DNA of 64,000 nt from Hydrogenophaga sp. IBVHS2 (GCF_002127215.1 NZ_NFUT01000004.1:172592-236591); one strand, 5' to 3'; positions 46,746-57,417 are shown, numbered from the stretch's first letter. Program-made: numbers and translations. Notes: generated by a model not told the origin, from the letters alone.

Positions 46746-47644
46746 GCTTTGCGGGTCTTTCGGGCGAACAGTCCTTCGGGCCGCAGCAGCAGCACGCCGA
46801 TGAACACCACATAGCTCAGCAGGGCCTTGAGCGACGGGTTGGTGAAATGCATGCCGAGTGCCTCGATCACGCCCAGCAGCAGGCCGCCGGCCAGTGCGCC
46901 ACCCATGCTGCCGAAGCCGCCCAGGGTGATGACGATCAGCGCGGTCACGGTGTAGGGCTCGCCCATGGACGGGCTGATGGTGTAGGCCATGGACAGCAGG
47001 CAGCCGGCCACGCCCGAGAGGCCCAGGCCGATGCCGAACATCAGCGGGTGCAGGCGGCGGGTGTCGATGCCCACCAGCTGCGCACCCACCGGCGACTGCA
47101 TCAGCGCCCGCACCCCCTTGCCCAGCAGCGTCATGCGCAGCAGCACGATCAGCGCGCCGGCAAACAGCAGGGCGAGCGCGAACACCAGCAGCTTGTTGAC
47201 CGCGAACTGCGCCTGCCCGCCCGGCAGCGGAATGGACAGCGGCTGGGTCAGGAAGTCGTAGCCGCGCAGGTCGCCGCCCCAGATCCAGGAGATGGCGTTC
47301 TGCACCAGGAACATCAGGCCGAAAGCGACCATCAGGCCGCGCGCCTCGAACACGTCCAGGTTGGGCGAGGTGGCGGTGAGCCGGCGGAAGCACAGCCAGT
47401 GCACCGCCACGCCGATGCCCATGAGCAGGGCAAAGGAGACCGGAATCATCCACAGCGGCGAGAGCCCGAACGAGGTCTGCACCATCCAGGTGACGAAGGC
47501 GCCCACCATCAGGAACTCGCCGTGCGCGATGTTGAGGATGCGCATCAGCCCGTACTGCAGGTTCAGGCCCAGGGCCACCAGGGCATAGATGCCCCCGGTG
47601 ATGAGACCGGAGGCGATCAGCTCAAGCCACGAGGAGAACGACAT
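46742..47644 (-). CDS. livH: Branched-chain amino acid-type ABC transporter permease LivH
   Basis: 300 residues: ASGLITGGIYALVALGLNL, YGLMRILNIAHGEFLMVGAF and GGFGSMGGALAGGLLLGVIEA are LivH hallmarks. Its ATG overlaps the livK stop (TGATG). Forms the membrane channel with LivM. Confidence 0.95.
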   Translation of the reverse strand: MSFSSWLELIASGLITGGIYALVALGLNLQYGLMRILNIAHGEFLMVGAFVTWMVQTSFGLSPLWMIPVSFALLMGIGVAVHWLCFRRLTATSPNLDVFEARGLMVAFGLMFLVQNAISWIWGGDLRGYDFLTQPLSIPLPGGQAQFAVNKLLVFALALLFAGALIVLLRMTLLGKGVRALMQSPVGAQLVGIDTRRLHPLMFGIGLGLSGVAGCLLSMAYTISPSMGEPYTVTALIVITLGGFGSMGGALAGGLLLGVIEALGMHFTNPSLKALLSYVVFIGVLLLRPEGLFARKTRKA

Positions 47645-48840
47645 CACTTCCAGGCAGGCTTGTTCGGGTTGAGCTTGGCGGTGGCGATCTTGGCCGGCCA
47701 CACCACCTCGAACTCGCCGTTCTGCCACTGGCCCACGCTGCCCGGGGTGCCCACGTTCTCGCTGCCCTGGAAGCGAATGTCGCCCAGGATGGTCTTGTGG
47801 GTGGTGTTGGCCACATAGTCACGGATGGCCTTGCGGTCCAGACCCTGCGCCTTGACGGCCGCGGTCAGGATTTCCAGGCCGGCCCAGCAGGCGCCGCTGG
47901 CCCAGCGGTCCGGTTCCTTCTTCTGGCTGGCCACGTGGGCGTCGAAATAGGCCTTGGCGCCGGGGCTGGTCTTGCTGTTCCAGCTGCCCATGCCCAGCAC
48001 ACCCTCGGCACCGGCGGCGGTGATGACGTTCTTGTACAGCGGGAAGGCGGTGCCCACCGAGGCGTAGAAGAACTTCGGGTTGAAGCCGATCTCCTTGGCC
48101 TGGCGGCTGGCCAGGATGGTGTCGGGCGGGTAGGTGAAGCCGATGAAGGCGTCGGGGTTCTTGTCCTTGATGGAGCGCAGCGTGGGCGAGAGGTCCTTCA
48201 CGCCGCCGGGGTAGCTCTTGTCCTCCACCAGCTGGATGCCGGTGCCCTGCAGCGCCACCTTGAGCGCGGCGTAGTTCTCCAGCCCGAACAGGTCGTCCAC
48301 ATAGATGCAGGCCACGGTCTTCACGCCGTTGGCCTTGAGCATGTCGACCACCGCATCGCACATGGGCTTGGGCTGCTGCAGCAGCGAGAAGAAGAACGGC
48401 AGCTTCATCTCGATCAGGCGTCGCGACAGCGCGGTGGGCGCCAGGAACGGGTAGCCGAAGCGGTTGGCCAGCGGCGCAGTGGCGAAGTTGGCGTTGCTGC
48501 CCCAGGGCGGCAGCACCAGGTCGACCTTGTCGCTGCCCATGAGCTTTTCATAGGTGCGCACCACGGTTTCCACGTCGCTGCGGTCGTCGCTGCTGACCAG
48601 CTCGATGCGGCGGCGCACGCCCTTCACGTCCAGGCCGCCGGCCGCATTCTGCTGCTCGGCCCACAGCAGGTAGTTGGGTTCCTGGCTGGTCTGGGCACCG
48701 CCGGTCCACGGACCGGTGCGCGACATGGAATAGCCCACGCGAACGGGGGCGGACTGGGCCAGCAGCTGCGGCGCGACCGACAGGGCACCCACCGCGGCGG
48801 CGGTGCGCTGGATCATGACTCGGCGGTTCGGGTTCACCAT
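47644..48840 (-). CDS. ABC transporter substrate-binding protein, LivK type
   Basis: 398 residues with a signal sequence (RRVMIQRTAAAVGALSVAPQLLAQS) and the Leu/Ile/Val-binding-protein fold (VRVGYSMSRTGPWTGGAQ, LVSSDDRSDVETVVRTYEKL, YVDDLFGLENY). The ligand of this subgroup is often an aromatic or aliphatic acid, not an amino acid; the aldehyde dehydrogenase in the operon fits that. First gene of the operon, divergent from the AraC-type activator. Confidence 0.93.
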   Translation of the reverse strand: MVNPNRRVMIQRTAAAVGALSVAPQLLAQSAPVRVGYSMSRTGPWTGGAQTSQEPNYLLWAEQQNAAGGLDVKGVRRRIELVSSDDRSDVETVVRTYEKLMGSDKVDLVLPPWGSNANFATAPLANRFGYPFLAPTALSRRLIEMKLPFFFSLLQQPKPMCDAVVDMLKANGVKTVACIYVDDLFGLENYAALKVALQGTGIQLVEDKSYPGGVKDLSPTLRSIKDKNPDAFIGFTYPPDTILASRQAKEIGFNPKFFYASVGTAFPLYKNVITAAGAEGVLGMGSWNSKTSPGAKAYFDAHVASQKKEPDRWASGACWAGLEILTAAVKAQGLDRKAIRDYVANTTHKTILGDIRFQGSENVGTPGSVGQWQNGEFEVVWPAKIATAKLNPNKPAWK

Positions 48841-48890
48841 GGTGTTGTCTCCGGTTGTGGTTGGACTGACCTTGTCATGGTAGGTGGCCG

Positions 48891-48928
48891 ACCTGTTTTG
48901 CGCTTGGCTGGCGGCGCACTACCTGTTT
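48891..48928. promoter_or_regulatory. Direct repeats ACCTGTTT in the livK–araC intergenic region
   Basis: ACCTGTTT occurs at 48891–48898 and 48921–48928, 30 bp apart (about three helical turns), with a TGCGC/GCGCA dyad between them. AraC-family activators bind direct repeats, and this 177-bp divergent gap is where the FeaR-like regulator should act. Confidence 0.45.
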
Positions 48929-49017
48929 GATCAATCGTGCATGGGCCTCAGGGTTTACCCCGGTGCGATGACCCGGCGCGGGACAGCGCCGCGGAGCGTC
49001 CGGATAATCCCCCGGCC

Positions 49018-49980
49018 ATGTCCGACACCCCCAGCATGAACACCGACCACATCGCGCCCGCCGAGCGCGCGGCGGTGTGGCGCGACTGGATCTGGACCCA
49101 CTTCGGCGGACTGGAGTCCGACCTGTACGGCGACGACAGCTTCGACGGCCGCATGGCCGCCTCGCACGCGGGCGACGTCATCCTCACCCGGCTCGAAGCG
49201 AACCGGCACCGCGTCATCAAGAGCCCGCGCATGGCCCAGGCGGCCGACCGGGCTTACCTCAAGATCGTGGCGCCCTGGCAGGGCAGCGCCGGCGTGCAGC
49301 AGATGGGCCGGCAGACCTGGGTGCGCCCGGGGGGCTGGGCCATCTACGACACCTCGGGCGACTACGAGGTGGCCAACCCGGAGCGGGTGGAGCACCTGAT
49401 CGTCATGCTGCCCAAGGACGAGCTGGCCGAACGCGGCCTGCGCCTGGAGCCGCTGATGGCCCGGCATGTGGGCGGCGTGAGCGGCATTGCGCGGGTGGCC
49501 CTGGAGACCATGCGCACCACCTACCAGGAGCTGCCGGGCATGAGCGAGACCGCCGCCCGCGGTGCCGGCGAACTCATCCTGCAGCTGGTGCGGCTGTCGC
49601 TGCAGGAACTGGCCGGCCGGGCCGATGCCACCACCCAGCTGCAGGCCTTCCGCGACCGCATCCGGCTGCACATCGGCCAGCACCTGCGCGACCCGTCGCT
49701 CACGCTCGACCAGATCGCCAGCTCGCTCAACTGCAGCAAGCGGCACCTGCACAACGCCTTTCAGGACGAGGAAGACACACTGGCGCACTACATCCAGCGC
49801 CAGCGCATCCAGGGCTGCATGCGCGAACTGGCCGATCCGGCGCGGGCGCGGCGCACCATCACCGACATCGCCCTTTCATGGGGCTTCAACAGCACGGCCC
49901 ATTTCAGCCGGGTGTTCCGCGAGCACACCGGCCGCTCGCCCAGCGACTGGCGGGCCAGCGCCCTGGGCCATCTGGCCTGA
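49018..49980 (+). CDS. AraC-family transcriptional regulator (FeaR-like)
   Basis: 320 residues. The N-terminal AraC-binding-like sensor (VRPGGWAIYDTSGDYEV is its core) resembles FeaR, activator of aldehyde dehydrogenase genes. The C-terminal double HTH is complete (LTLDQIASSLNCSKRHLHNAFQ and ITDIALSWGFNSTAHFSRVFRE). Start at MSDTPSMNTDH. Divergent from livK, so it probably controls the transport/ALDH operon in response to its substrate. Confidence 0.92.
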   Translation: MSDTPSMNTDHIAPAERAAVWRDWIWTHFGGLESDLYGDDSFDGRMAASHAGDVILTRLEANRHRVIKSPRMAQAADRAYLKIVAPWQGSAGVQQMGRQTWVRPGGWAIYDTSGDYEVANPERVEHLIVMLPKDELAERGLRLEPLMARHVGGVSGIARVALETMRTTYQELPGMSETAARGAGELILQLVRLSLQELAGRADATTQLQAFRDRIRLHIGQHLRDPSLTLDQIASSLNCSKRHLHNAFQDEEDTLAHYIQRQRIQGCMRELADPARARRTITDIALSWGFNSTAHFSRVFREHTGRSPSDWRASALGHLA

Positions 49981-49994
49981 GCGCCGGGCAGGCC

Positions 49995-51047
49995 TCAGCG
50001 CAGGGCGCAGCCCTGGGCCACCTTCATGGCCAGCTGGTGCAGGGCCAGCCACGGATCGGCCGGCCAGCCCGGGAACTTCAGGCCCTTGGCGATGCCGTCC
50101 ACCACATGGGCATCGTCCAGCCAGCGCGCCAGCGTGGCCGGCGCCAGCAGCGGCAGCAGCCGCTCCATGAGCTTCTCGCGCACGCCCCACACGCGGCTCT
50201 CGCGCAGCGCCACCGGCAGTGGCCGGCCGTCGTCCATGGCGGCGCGCACCCGGTTGAGGGTGCGGATGTCTTCGGCCAGCGCGTAATGCACCAGCACCGG
50301 CGTCTCACCCTCGGCCTGCAGGCCGTCCAGCATGCGCTGCACCCGGTGCACCTGACCGCCCAGCACGGCCTCGGCCAGCTTGAATGCGTCGTAGCGCGCC
50401 ACGTTGAGCACGGCGGCTTCCACCTGCGCAAAACCGAGTTCGCCCGGCGGGTGCAGCAGGGCGAGCTTCTGGATCTCCTGGTGGGCGGCCAGCAGGTTGC
50501 CTTCCACCCGGTCGGCGAAGAACTGCAGGGTGCGCTGACCTTCATCACCGGCCACCACGCGCTGACCCTGGGCCTGCAGCCGCTGCGCGATCCAGGCCGG
50601 CAGGGCCTTGCGGTCCACCGGATCGAGCTTGACGGTCACACCATGGGCGTCGAGCGCCGCAAACCAGGCCGACTTCTGGGTGGCCATGTCCAGCCGGGGC
50701 AGCAGCACCAGCAGCAGGGTGCTGTCGTTGCCGTCGGCCGATTCGGCCAGTTGCTGGAGGGCCTGCGAACCGTCCTTGCCCGGCTTGCCGGACGGAATGC
50801 GCACCTCGATGAGCTGGCGGTCGGCGAACAGGCTGAGCGACGCGCCGCTGGCCAGCACGCCGCTCCAGTCGAAATGCGCGCCCGCCACGGTGTGCACCGT
50901 GCGTTCGGTGTAGCCCTGGGCCCGCGCGGCAGCGCGGATGGCATCGGCCGCCTCCTGCACCAGCAGCGGGTCGTCGCCGTGCAGGGTGTAGAGGCTGCGC
51001 AGGCCGCGCTGCAGCTGTGCCGCCAGCTGGGGCGCAGCCACCTGCAT
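49995..51047 (-). CDS. holA: DNA polymerase III subunit delta
   Basis: 350 residues, the clamp-loader subunit that opens the beta clamp. LYTLHGDDPLLVQEAADAIR, LIEVRIPSGKPGKDG, FFADRVEGNLLAAHQEIQKL and LNVARYDAFKLAEAVLGG match HolA. Its start overlaps the lptE stop (TGATG). Confidence 0.95.
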   Translation of the reverse strand: MQVAAPQLAAQLQRGLRSLYTLHGDDPLLVQEAADAIRAAARAQGYTERTVHTVAGAHFDWSGVLASGASLSLFADRQLIEVRIPSGKPGKDGSQALQQLAESADGNDSTLLLVLLPRLDMATQKSAWFAALDAHGVTVKLDPVDRKALPAWIAQRLQAQGQRVVAGDEGQRTLQFFADRVEGNLLAAHQEIQKLALLHPPGELGFAQVEAAVLNVARYDAFKLAEAVLGGQVHRVQRMLDGLQAEGETPVLVHYALAEDIRTLNRVRAAMDDGRPLPVALRESRVWGVREKLMERLLPLLAPATLARWLDDAHVVDGIAKGLKFPGWPADPWLALHQLAMKVAQGCALR

Positions 51048-51580
51048 CAGCGCACCTTCACCGTGGCCAGGCGCCGCACCACCTGCTGCACGATGTCGCT
51101 GGTCATGTCCTCGTACAGGCGGACCTCTTCGGCCGCCTTGGACAGGGCCACGGTCTCGTTGAAGCTGAGCTCGCGCTCGATCAGGATCTCGGTCTCGTCG
51201 ATCAGGTCCCGACCGTCGGCGCTGCGCAGCCGGAACCGGAAGCGCACCCGCAGCTGCAGCTCGCGGATCTGACCGGCCGCCGTCTGACCCACCGCCGCCC
51301 GCTCGCGCTGGTCGGTGAGCACGGTGAGCACCACGTCGGGGCCGGGGGCGGGCACGCCGTTGACCGGGGGCGGCACCGGGTCGGCCCCGTTGACCGCCGG
51401 CAGCCCGTTCAGTCGCAGCTCGCGCCGCAGCTCGACGGCCACGGCATTGCCCTCCAGGCCGGCGATGCGCAGCGACGCAAAGTCGAACTTCGGCGCCTGC
51501 CGCAGGCGGAATCCGCAGCCGGCCAGCAGCAGGGCAGGCGCGGCCAGCAGCAGGGAACGGCGGTTGGACGGGCGGGCCAT
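51047..51580 (-). CDS. lptE: LPS-assembly lipoprotein LptE
   Basis: 177 residues with a lipobox (LLLAGCGFRLR, acylated Cys near residue 22). GFRLRQ follows as in LptE, and LSFNETVALSKAAEEVRLYEDM is the conserved C-terminal helix. It plugs LptD in the outer membrane. It starts 1 bp after leuS. Confidence 0.93.
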   Translation of the reverse strand: MARPSNRRSLLLAAPALLLAGCGFRLRQAPKFDFASLRIAGLEGNAVAVELRRELRLNGLPAVNGADPVPPPVNGVPAPGPDVVLTVLTDQRERAAVGQTAAGQIRELQLRVRFRFRLRSADGRDLIDETEILIERELSFNETVALSKAAEEVRLYEDMTSDIVQQVVRRLATVKVR

Positions 51581-51581
51581 G

Positions 51582-54254
51582 TCAGACCACCACGTTGACC
51601 AGCCGGCCAGGCACCACCACCACCTTTTTCGGCGCGGCACCGGCAGCGGCTTTCTGGAAGGCTTCGCTGGCCAGGGCGGCGGCCTCGATGGCGGCCTTGT
51701 CGGCGCCGGCCGGCACGGTCACGCTGCCCCGCAGCTTGCCGTTGACCTGCAGCACCAGCTCGATCTCGTCCTGCACCAGGGCAGATTCGTCCACCGCCGG
51801 CCAGGGCGCATCCAGCAGCTCGCCCACGGCGCGGGCGTAGCCCAGTTCGGTCCACAGCGCGTGGGTGATGTGCGGGCAGGCCGGGTAGAGCATGCGCACC
51901 AGCAGCGACATGCCTTCGCAGCGCACGGCGGCATCACCGGGCGAGTCATCGAAGCTGAAGTCGTCCAGCGCATTGAGCAGCTTCATGCAGCCCGACACCA
52001 CGGTGTTGTATTGCATGCGCTCATAGTCGTAGCTCACCTGCTTGAGCACCAGGTGCATCTCGCGGCGCAGCTTGCGGGCCTCGGGCCGCAGCGGGGCGCC
52101 GCTCAGGTCGGCCGCCGTGGCGGCGCGCAGCGCGTCGGCATGGCGATGGCCGAAGGCCCAGACCCGGCGCAGGAAGCGGTAGCTGCCCTCCACCGCCGCG
52201 TCGTTCCACTCCAGCGTGGCCTCGGGCGGCGCGGTGAACATGGTGTAGAGCCGCGCGGTGTCGGCGCCGTACTTCTCGATCAGGTCCTGCGGATCGACGC
52301 CGTTGTTCTTGGACTTGGACATGGTGCCCACGCCCTCGTAGTCGATGGGCGTGCCCACCGGCAATGCGCCCACCGCGTTCTTGAGCTTCGCCCCGACGAT
52401 CTTGCCGCCCTCGTCCAGCACGTGTTCCACGTCGTGCGGCCAGAAATACTCCTTGCCGCCCTTGTCGGTGCGGCGCGAGTAGATATGGTTGAGCACCATG
52501 CCCTGGGTGAGCAGGCGGGTGAAGGGCTCGTCCACCTTCACCAGGCCCAGGTCGCGCATCACCTTGGTCCAGAAGCGCGCATACAGCAGGTGCAGGATGG
52601 CGTGCTCGATGCCGCCGATGTACTGGTCCATCGGCATCCAGTAGTCGGCACCGCCGGCCACCATCGCATCCGCATTCTTCGGATCGCAATAGCGCATGAA
52701 GTACCAGGACGAATCCACGAAGGTGTCCATGGTGTCGGTCTCGCGCCGCGCGGGCTTGCCGCAGCAGGGGCAGTCCACCTTCAGGAAGGCTTCGCACTTG
52801 TTGAGCGGGTTGCCGCTGCCGTCCGGCACCAGGTCCTCGGGCAGGCGCACCGGCAGGTCCTTTTCGGGCACCGGCACCGGGCCGCAGGCCTCGCAGTGGA
52901 TGATGGGGATCGGCGTGCCCCAGTAGCGCTGGCGGCTGATGCCCCAGTCGCGCAGGCGGAAGGTGGTCTTCTTCTCGCCCAGGCCTTGTTCCGCCAGCAG
53001 CGACGCGACCTTGTCCACCGCAGCCTTCTGGTTCAGGCCGTCCAGCACGCCGGAGTTGACGCACACGCCACGCTGCTTGTCGCCGTACCACTCGGCCCAG
53101 GCATCGGTGCTGAAGGTCTCGCCCTGCACCGCCACCACCTGCCGGATGGCGATGCCGTACTTCTTGGCGAACGCGAAGTCGCGCTCGTCGTGGGCGGGCA
53201 CGCCCATCACGGCGCCGTCGCCGTAGGTCATGAGCACATAGTTGCCGACCCACACGTCCACCTTCGCGCCGGTCAGCGGGTGGGTCACCTGCAGGCCGGT
53301 GGGCATGCCCAGCTTGTCCTGGGTGGCCAGTTCGGCCTCGGTGGTGCCGCCCTTCTTGCATTCCTCGATGAAGGCCGCGAGCTGGGGCTGGGTGGCGGCC
53401 GCATGCAGGGCCAGCGGATGCTCCGGCGCCACGGCGCAGAAGGTCACGCCCATGATGGTGTCGGCCCGGGTGGTGAACACGTACAGGCGACCGCCGTTGA
53501 TCAGCGCGCCGTCGGCGCCGCGGATCTCGTGCGGGAAGGCAAATCGCACGCCTTCGCTCTTGCCGATCCAGTTCTCCTGCATCAGCCGCACCTTGTCGGG
53601 CCAGCCGTTGAGCGTGGCCTTGTCATTGCCCAGCTGCACATGGTCGAGCAGCTCGTCGGCATAGGACGTGATGTTGAGGTAGTAGCCCGGGATCTCGCGC
53701 TTCTCGACCACCGCACCGGTGCGCCAGCCCTTGCCGTCGATCACCTGCTCGTTGGCCAGCACCGTCTGGTCCACCGGGTCCCAGTTGACCACCTGGGTCT
53801 TGCGGTAGGCAATGCCCTTCTCGAGCATCTTGAGGAACAGCCACTGGTTCCACCGGTAGTAGTCGGGGTTGCAGGTGGTGACCTCGCGGCTCCAGTCGAT
53901 GGCCAGCCCCATGGCCTGCATCTGCTGCTTCATGTAGGCGATGTTGTCGTAGGTCCACTTCGCCGGTGGCACACCGTTCTTGATCGCCGCGTTTTCGGCC
54001 GGCAGGCCGAAGGCGTCCCAGCCCATGGGCATGAGCACGTTGTAGCCATTCATGCGCAGGTGGCGCGTGAGCATGTCGTTGATGGTGTAGTTGCGCACAT
54101 GGCCCATGTGCAGCTTGCCGCTGGGGTAGGGCAGCATGGAGCAGGCGTAGAACTTCTTCCTGCCGGCGTCTTCGGTCACACGGTAGGCGTCGCGGGCGTT
54201 CCAGTGGGCGTGCGCGGCGCGCTCGACGTCTTGATGGGCGTATTTGTCTTGCAT
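51582..54254 (-). CDS. leuS: Leucyl-tRNA synthetase
   Basis: 890 residues. HIGH motif in [19 protein letters not shown] in [13 protein letters not shown], a CP1 editing domain (about 220–410) and the C-terminal anchor ([14 protein letters not shown]). Start at [11 protein letters not shown]. Charges tRNA-Leu. A possible -10 (TAAAAT, 54346–54351 minus) lies about 90 bp upstream. Confidence 0.98.
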   Translation of the reverse strand: MQDKYAHQDVERAAHAHWNARDAYRVTEDAGRKKFYACSMLPYPSGKLHMGHVRNYTINDMLTRHLRMNGYNVLMPMGWDAFGLPAENAAIKNGVPPAKWTYDNIAYMKQQMQAMGLAIDWSREVTTCNPDYYRWNQWLFLKMLEKGIAYRKTQVVNWDPVDQTVLANEQVIDGKGWRTGAVVEKREIPGYYLNITSYADELLDHVQLGNDKATLNGWPDKVRLMQENWIGKSEGVRFAFPHEIRGADGALINGGRLYVFTTRADTIMGVTFCAVAPEHPLALHAAATQPQLAAFIEECKKGGTTEAELATQDKLGMPTGLQVTHPLTGAKVDVWVGNYVLMTYGDGAVMGVPAHDERDFAFAKKYGIAIRQVVAVQGETFSTDAWAEWYGDKQRGVCVNSGVLDGLNQKAAVDKVASLLAEQGLGEKKTTFRLRDWGISRQRYWGTPIPIIHCEACGPVPVPEKDLPVRLPEDLVPDGSGNPLNKCEAFLKVDCPCCGKPARRETDTMDTFVDSSWYFMRYCDPKNADAMVAGGADYWMPMDQYIGGIEHAILHLLYARFWTKVMRDLGLVKVDEPFTRLLTQGMVLNHIYSRRTDKGGKEYFWPHDVEHVLDEGGKIVGAKLKNAVGALPVGTPIDYEGVGTMSKSKNNGVDPQDLIEKYGADTARLYTMFTAPPEATLEWNDAAVEGSYRFLRRVWAFGHRHADALRAATAADLSGAPLRPEARKLRREMHLVLKQVSYDYERMQYNTVVSGCMKLLNALDDFSFDDSPGDAAVRCEGMSLLVRMLYPACPHITHALWTELGYARAVGELLDAPWPAVDESALVQDEIELVLQVNGKLRGSVTVPAGADKAAIEAAALASEAFQKAAAGAAPKKVVVVPGRLVNVVV

Positions 54255-54397
54255 GAAGCAGGGGACCGGCAAGGGGCCGGCAGCAATGGAATTCGATGGA
54301 GCGGGAGCGCAAGCGCCCGGCCCGGGCATACCGGGCGGATCGCGGATTTTAGGCCGGCACCGTTCCGGCAGACCGTCGCGGCGGACTCAGCCCGCGG

Positions 54398-54826
54398 TCA
54401 GCGGGGGGCGCCGTCGGCAGGAAGGGTCACAAAGCCGATGCGCGAGAGCCCGGCCGCCTGTGCCGTGCCGATCAGCGCAGCCACCCGGCCATAGGGAACG
54501 GTGGTGTCGGCCTGCAGCAGCAGCTCGGTGTCGGGACGGGCGGTGGCCGCGTCCTGCAGGCGCTGGCGCAGCTGGCCGTCGGACACCGGCTGGTCGTCCA
54601 GGGTCACGGCGCCCACCGCATCGATCGACAGCCGCAAGGCGGCCGCCGGCAGGCCGGTCGCGGCACCTTCGGCGCGCGGGAGCTCGAGCGCCAGCCGGCC
54701 GGCCATCAACGGCGCGGCCACGATGAAGATGACCAGCAGCACCAGCATCACGTCCACCAGCGGCGTGACGTTGATCTCGCTCATGGGCTCGGCGCGCCGG
54801 GCACCGGAGAGCCGACCGAAGCTCAT
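54398..54826 (-). CDS. exbD: Biopolymer transporter ExbD/TolR
   Basis: 142 residues: SEINVTPLVDVMLVLLVIFIV is the family signature with the proton-channel Asp in the single membrane helix; the rest is periplasmic. Overlaps exbB by ATGA. No tonB or tolA is adjacent; the pair could serve TonB- or Tol-type energisation. Confidence 0.93.
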   Translation of the reverse strand: MSFGRLSGARRAEPMSEINVTPLVDVMLVLLVIFIVAAPLMAGRLALELPRAEGAATGLPAAALRLSIDAVGAVTLDDQPVSDGQLRQRLQDAATARPDTELLLQADTTVPYGRVAALIGTAQAAGLSRIGFVTLPADGAPR

Positions 54827-55476
54827 GGGTGCGGGCCGGCCGGTGCCAGCAGCTCGCGCAGGTCGTGGGCGAAGCCTTCCAGATCGGCCTCCAGCCGCGC
54901 AATGCGGCGCCCCATCAGGTTGTAGGCCAGCACCGCCGGCAGGGCGACCGCCAGACCGGCGGCGGTCATGACCAGCGCCTCCCCCACCGGACCGGCGACC
55001 AGCTCGATGCGCATCGCCCCTTCCGAACCGATGGCGGAGAGCGCCTCGTGAATGCCCCACACCGTGCCCAGCAGCCCCACGAAAGGCGCTGTGGCCCCGA
55101 CCGTGGCCAGCCAGACCTGGCCGGTCTGCAGCCGCCGCACGACATCGGTCAGGGCATCGCGCAGCTGGCGGGTCAGGCGGGCCGTGCGCTCGCCGGTGGC
55201 AGCCAGGGTGCTGCCGGATCCGGCATCCACACGCAGGGCGGCCTCGACCAGGGGCCGCAGCAGTCCCACCGGATCGAGCGCCGGCAGGCGACCGGATGCG
55301 ACCGCCCAGTCCGGCGACTGCCAGAACGCCGCCAGCGCCAGCGGCAGGTCCCGGGACGCCCGCTGCAGCAGCCAGCCCTTGCGCAGGATCAGCACCCAGC
55401 TGACCACCGACATGAGCAGCAGCATCAGGGCCACGCTGCGGCCCACCAGGTCGGCTCGGGCGAACAGTTCCATCAT
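54823..55476 (-). CDS. exbB: MotA/TolQ/ExbB proton channel protein
   Basis: 217 residues, three helices: SVALMLLLMSVVSWVLILRK, TVGATAPFVGLLGTVWGI (family motif) and GLAVALPAVLAYNL. Works with ExbD as a proton-driven motor. Two adjacent ATGs make the start 55476 or 55473. Confidence 0.93.
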   Translation of the reverse strand: MMELFARADLVGRSVALMLLLMSVVSWVLILRKGWLLQRASRDLPLALAAFWQSPDWAVASGRLPALDPVGLLRPLVEAALRVDAGSGSTLAATGERTARLTRQLRDALTDVVRRLQTGQVWLATVGATAPFVGLLGTVWGIHEALSAIGSEGAMRIELVAGPVGEALVMTAAGLAVALPAVLAYNLMGRRIARLEADLEGFAHDLRELLAPAGPHP

Positions 55477-55501
55477 GCGGACCGCCCGGGGCAGGAGCGG
55501 C

Positions 55502-56305
55502 TCAGCGCAGGCCGAGCACGTCGAACATGTCGTGCAGGCCGGCGGAGCGGCCCGCGAGGAAACGCACCGCGCGCAGGCTGCCCTGGGCGTACGTGGCCCG
55601 GCTGCTGGACTTGTGGGTGATCTCGATGCGTTCGCCGGTGCCGGCGAACAGCACCGTGTGGTCGCCCACGATGTCGCCACCGCGGATGGTGGCAAAGCCG
55701 ATGGTGGACGGATCGCGTTCGCCGGTCACGCCCTCGCGGGCATAGACCGCGCAATCCTTGAGGTCGCGGCCCAGCGCGTCGGCAATGACCTCGCCCATCT
55801 TGAGTGCGGTGCCGCTGGGCGCGTCCACCTTGTGGCGGTGGTGGGCCTCGATGATCTCGATGTCGTAGCCGGTGGACAGCGCCCTGGCCGCCATCTCCAG
55901 CAGCTTGAGCGTGACGTTCACGCCGACGCTCATGTTGGGCGCCATGACGATGCCGATGTGCTTGGCCGCCTCGGCGATCTCGGCCTTCTGGGCATCGGTG
56001 AAGCCGGTGGTGCCGATCACCAGATTGACCCGCTGCTTCACGCATTCGCGCAGGTGCAGCAGCGTGCCTTCGGGGCGGGTGAAGTCGATCAGCACCTGGC
56101 TGCCCTGCAGGCCGGCGGCCACGTCGGCGGTGATGGCCACCCCCAGGCGCTGGCCGGCGTAGGCGCCGGCGTCCTGGCCGATGGCAGGGCTGGCCGGGAT
56201 GTCGAGGGCGCCCGAGAGCACGCAGTCGTCGGCAGCACGCACCGCATCGATCAGCATCTGGCCCATGCGCCCGCTGGCGCCGGCCACACAGACACGGTGG
56301 CTCAT
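55502..56305 (-). CDS. dapB: 4-Hydroxy-tetrahydrodipicolinate reductase
   Basis: 267 residues: nucleotide site [21 protein letters not shown], the catalytic [14 protein letters not shown] and the C-terminal [16 protein letters not shown]. Lysine/diaminopimelate pathway. Starts by overlapping the bamE stop (ATGA). Confidence 0.97.
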   Translation of the reverse strand: MSHRVCVAGASGRMGQMLIDAVRAADDCVLSGALDIPASPAIGQDAGAYAGQRLGVAITADVAAGLQGSQVLIDFTRPEGTLLHLRECVKQRVNLVIGTTGFTDAQKAEIAEAAKHIGIVMAPNMSVGVNVTLKLLEMAARALSTGYDIEIIEAHHRHKVDAPSGTALKMGEVIADALGRDLKDCAVYAREGVTGERDPSTIGFATIRGGDIVGDHTVLFAGTGERIEITHKSSSRATYAQGSLRAVRFLAGRSAGLHDMFDVLGLR

Positions 56306-56904
56306 CGGGCGGCTCCGGCGTCCAGCGGCGGGAAGCTGGAGGTGGTGGGGGCCGGCTCTGCCGCCGGTACCGGCACCGGGTTGCGCGGCCGGTTGGCTTC
56401 CTCGAACTTCTTCAGCTGCTCTTCGGTGGCCTCGAGCACCGGGGTCTTGCCGCTGCCGCGCTTCACGTCGAGCGACGCCACGAACTCGAGTTCGCTGGGC
56501 AGTTCGTCGGCCTCGAAGCGATCGAGCACATCGTTCTTGAAGAACACCGCCACCTTGCGCTGCTGGCGCGGCTGGCCCTGGCGCGAGAAGCTGAACACAT
56601 AGTCCCAGCGATCGGCATGGAACACGCTGGCCACCAGCGGCGAGCCCAGGATGCCGCGCACCTGCTCGCGCGACATGCCGGTGCGCAGGGCCTGGGCCTG
56701 TTCGCGGGTGACCACGTTGCCCTGCACGATGTCGATGCGGTAGGGCGTGACCAGGCTGGTCACCGAGGGGAGCCGGTCGGTCACGCTGGCGCAGGCGCTC
56801 AATCCGGCGACCGAGGCCAGCAGCGCCAGCCGGATGCCCGCTCGGGCCACGGCAGATCGGACGGGCGACGACGGGTGGAGCAGGGACACAGGTGGCGATA
56901 TCAT
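56302..56904 (-). CDS. bamE: Outer membrane protein assembly factor BamE
   Basis: 200 residues, lipoprotein with lipobox GLSAC. The SmpA/OmlA fold follows: [34 protein letters not shown] and DRWDYVFSF. The Pro-rich C-terminus is longer than in E. coli BamE. Supports BamA in beta-barrel insertion. Divergent from fur. Confidence 0.95.
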   Translation of the reverse strand: MISPPVSLLHPSSPVRSAVARAGIRLALLASVAGLSACASVTDRLPSVTSLVTPYRIDIVQGNVVTREQAQALRTGMSREQVRGILGSPLVASVFHADRWDYVFSFSRQGQPRQQRKVAVFFKNDVLDRFEADELPSELEFVASLDVKRGSGKTPVLEATEEQLKKFEEANRPRNPVPVPAAEPAPTTSSFPPLDAGAAR

Positions 56905-56964
56905 CCGACCATTGTAGCCATCGGGGTGGTGTCGCCGCCCTGCTCCAGCGCCCGGGCACCGACC

Positions 56965-57405
56965 ATGACCAACATCGAAGAACTCAAGAGCACGGGCCTG
57001 AAGGCCACGCTGCCGCGCCTGAAGATCCTCGAAGTCTTCCAGTCGGCCAAACAGCGGCACATGACCGCCGAAGACGTCTTCCGCGTGCTGCTGGAGGAAC
57101 GCTCCGACATCGGGCTGGCCACGGTCTACCGGGTGCTCATGCAGTTCGAGCAGGCCGGGCTGCTGACCCGCAGCAACTTCGAATCGGGCAAGGCGGTCTA
57201 CGAGCTCAACGAGGGCCAGCACCACGACCACCTGGTCTGCCTGGATTGTGGACGGGTGGAAGAATTCTTCGACGCCGAGATCGAGAGCCGGCAACAGCTG
57301 GTGGCCCAGACGCGCGGCTTCAAGCTCCAGGAGCACGCCCTCTCGCTCTACGCCAACTGCACCAAGACCGACTGCGAACACCGCCACAAGAACGGGCAGC
57401 GCTGA
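56965..57405 (+). CDS. fur: Ferric uptake regulator Fur
   Basis: 146 residues: [21 protein letters not shown] at the head, HMTAEDVF and the recognition region [17 protein letters not shown], then [16 protein letters not shown] with metal-binding His/Cys and a C-terminal CTKTDCEHR. Iron-dependent repressor. Divergent from bamE with 60 bp between, the usual betaproteobacterial arrangement. Confidence 0.97.
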   Translation: MTNIEELKSTGLKATLPRLKILEVFQSAKQRHMTAEDVFRVLLEERSDIGLATVYRVLMQFEQAGLLTRSNFESGKAVYELNEGQHHDHLVCLDCGRVEEFFDAEIESRQQLVAQTRGFKLQEHALSLYANCTKTDCEHRHKNGQR

Positions 57406-57417
57406 GGCGCTGACCGA

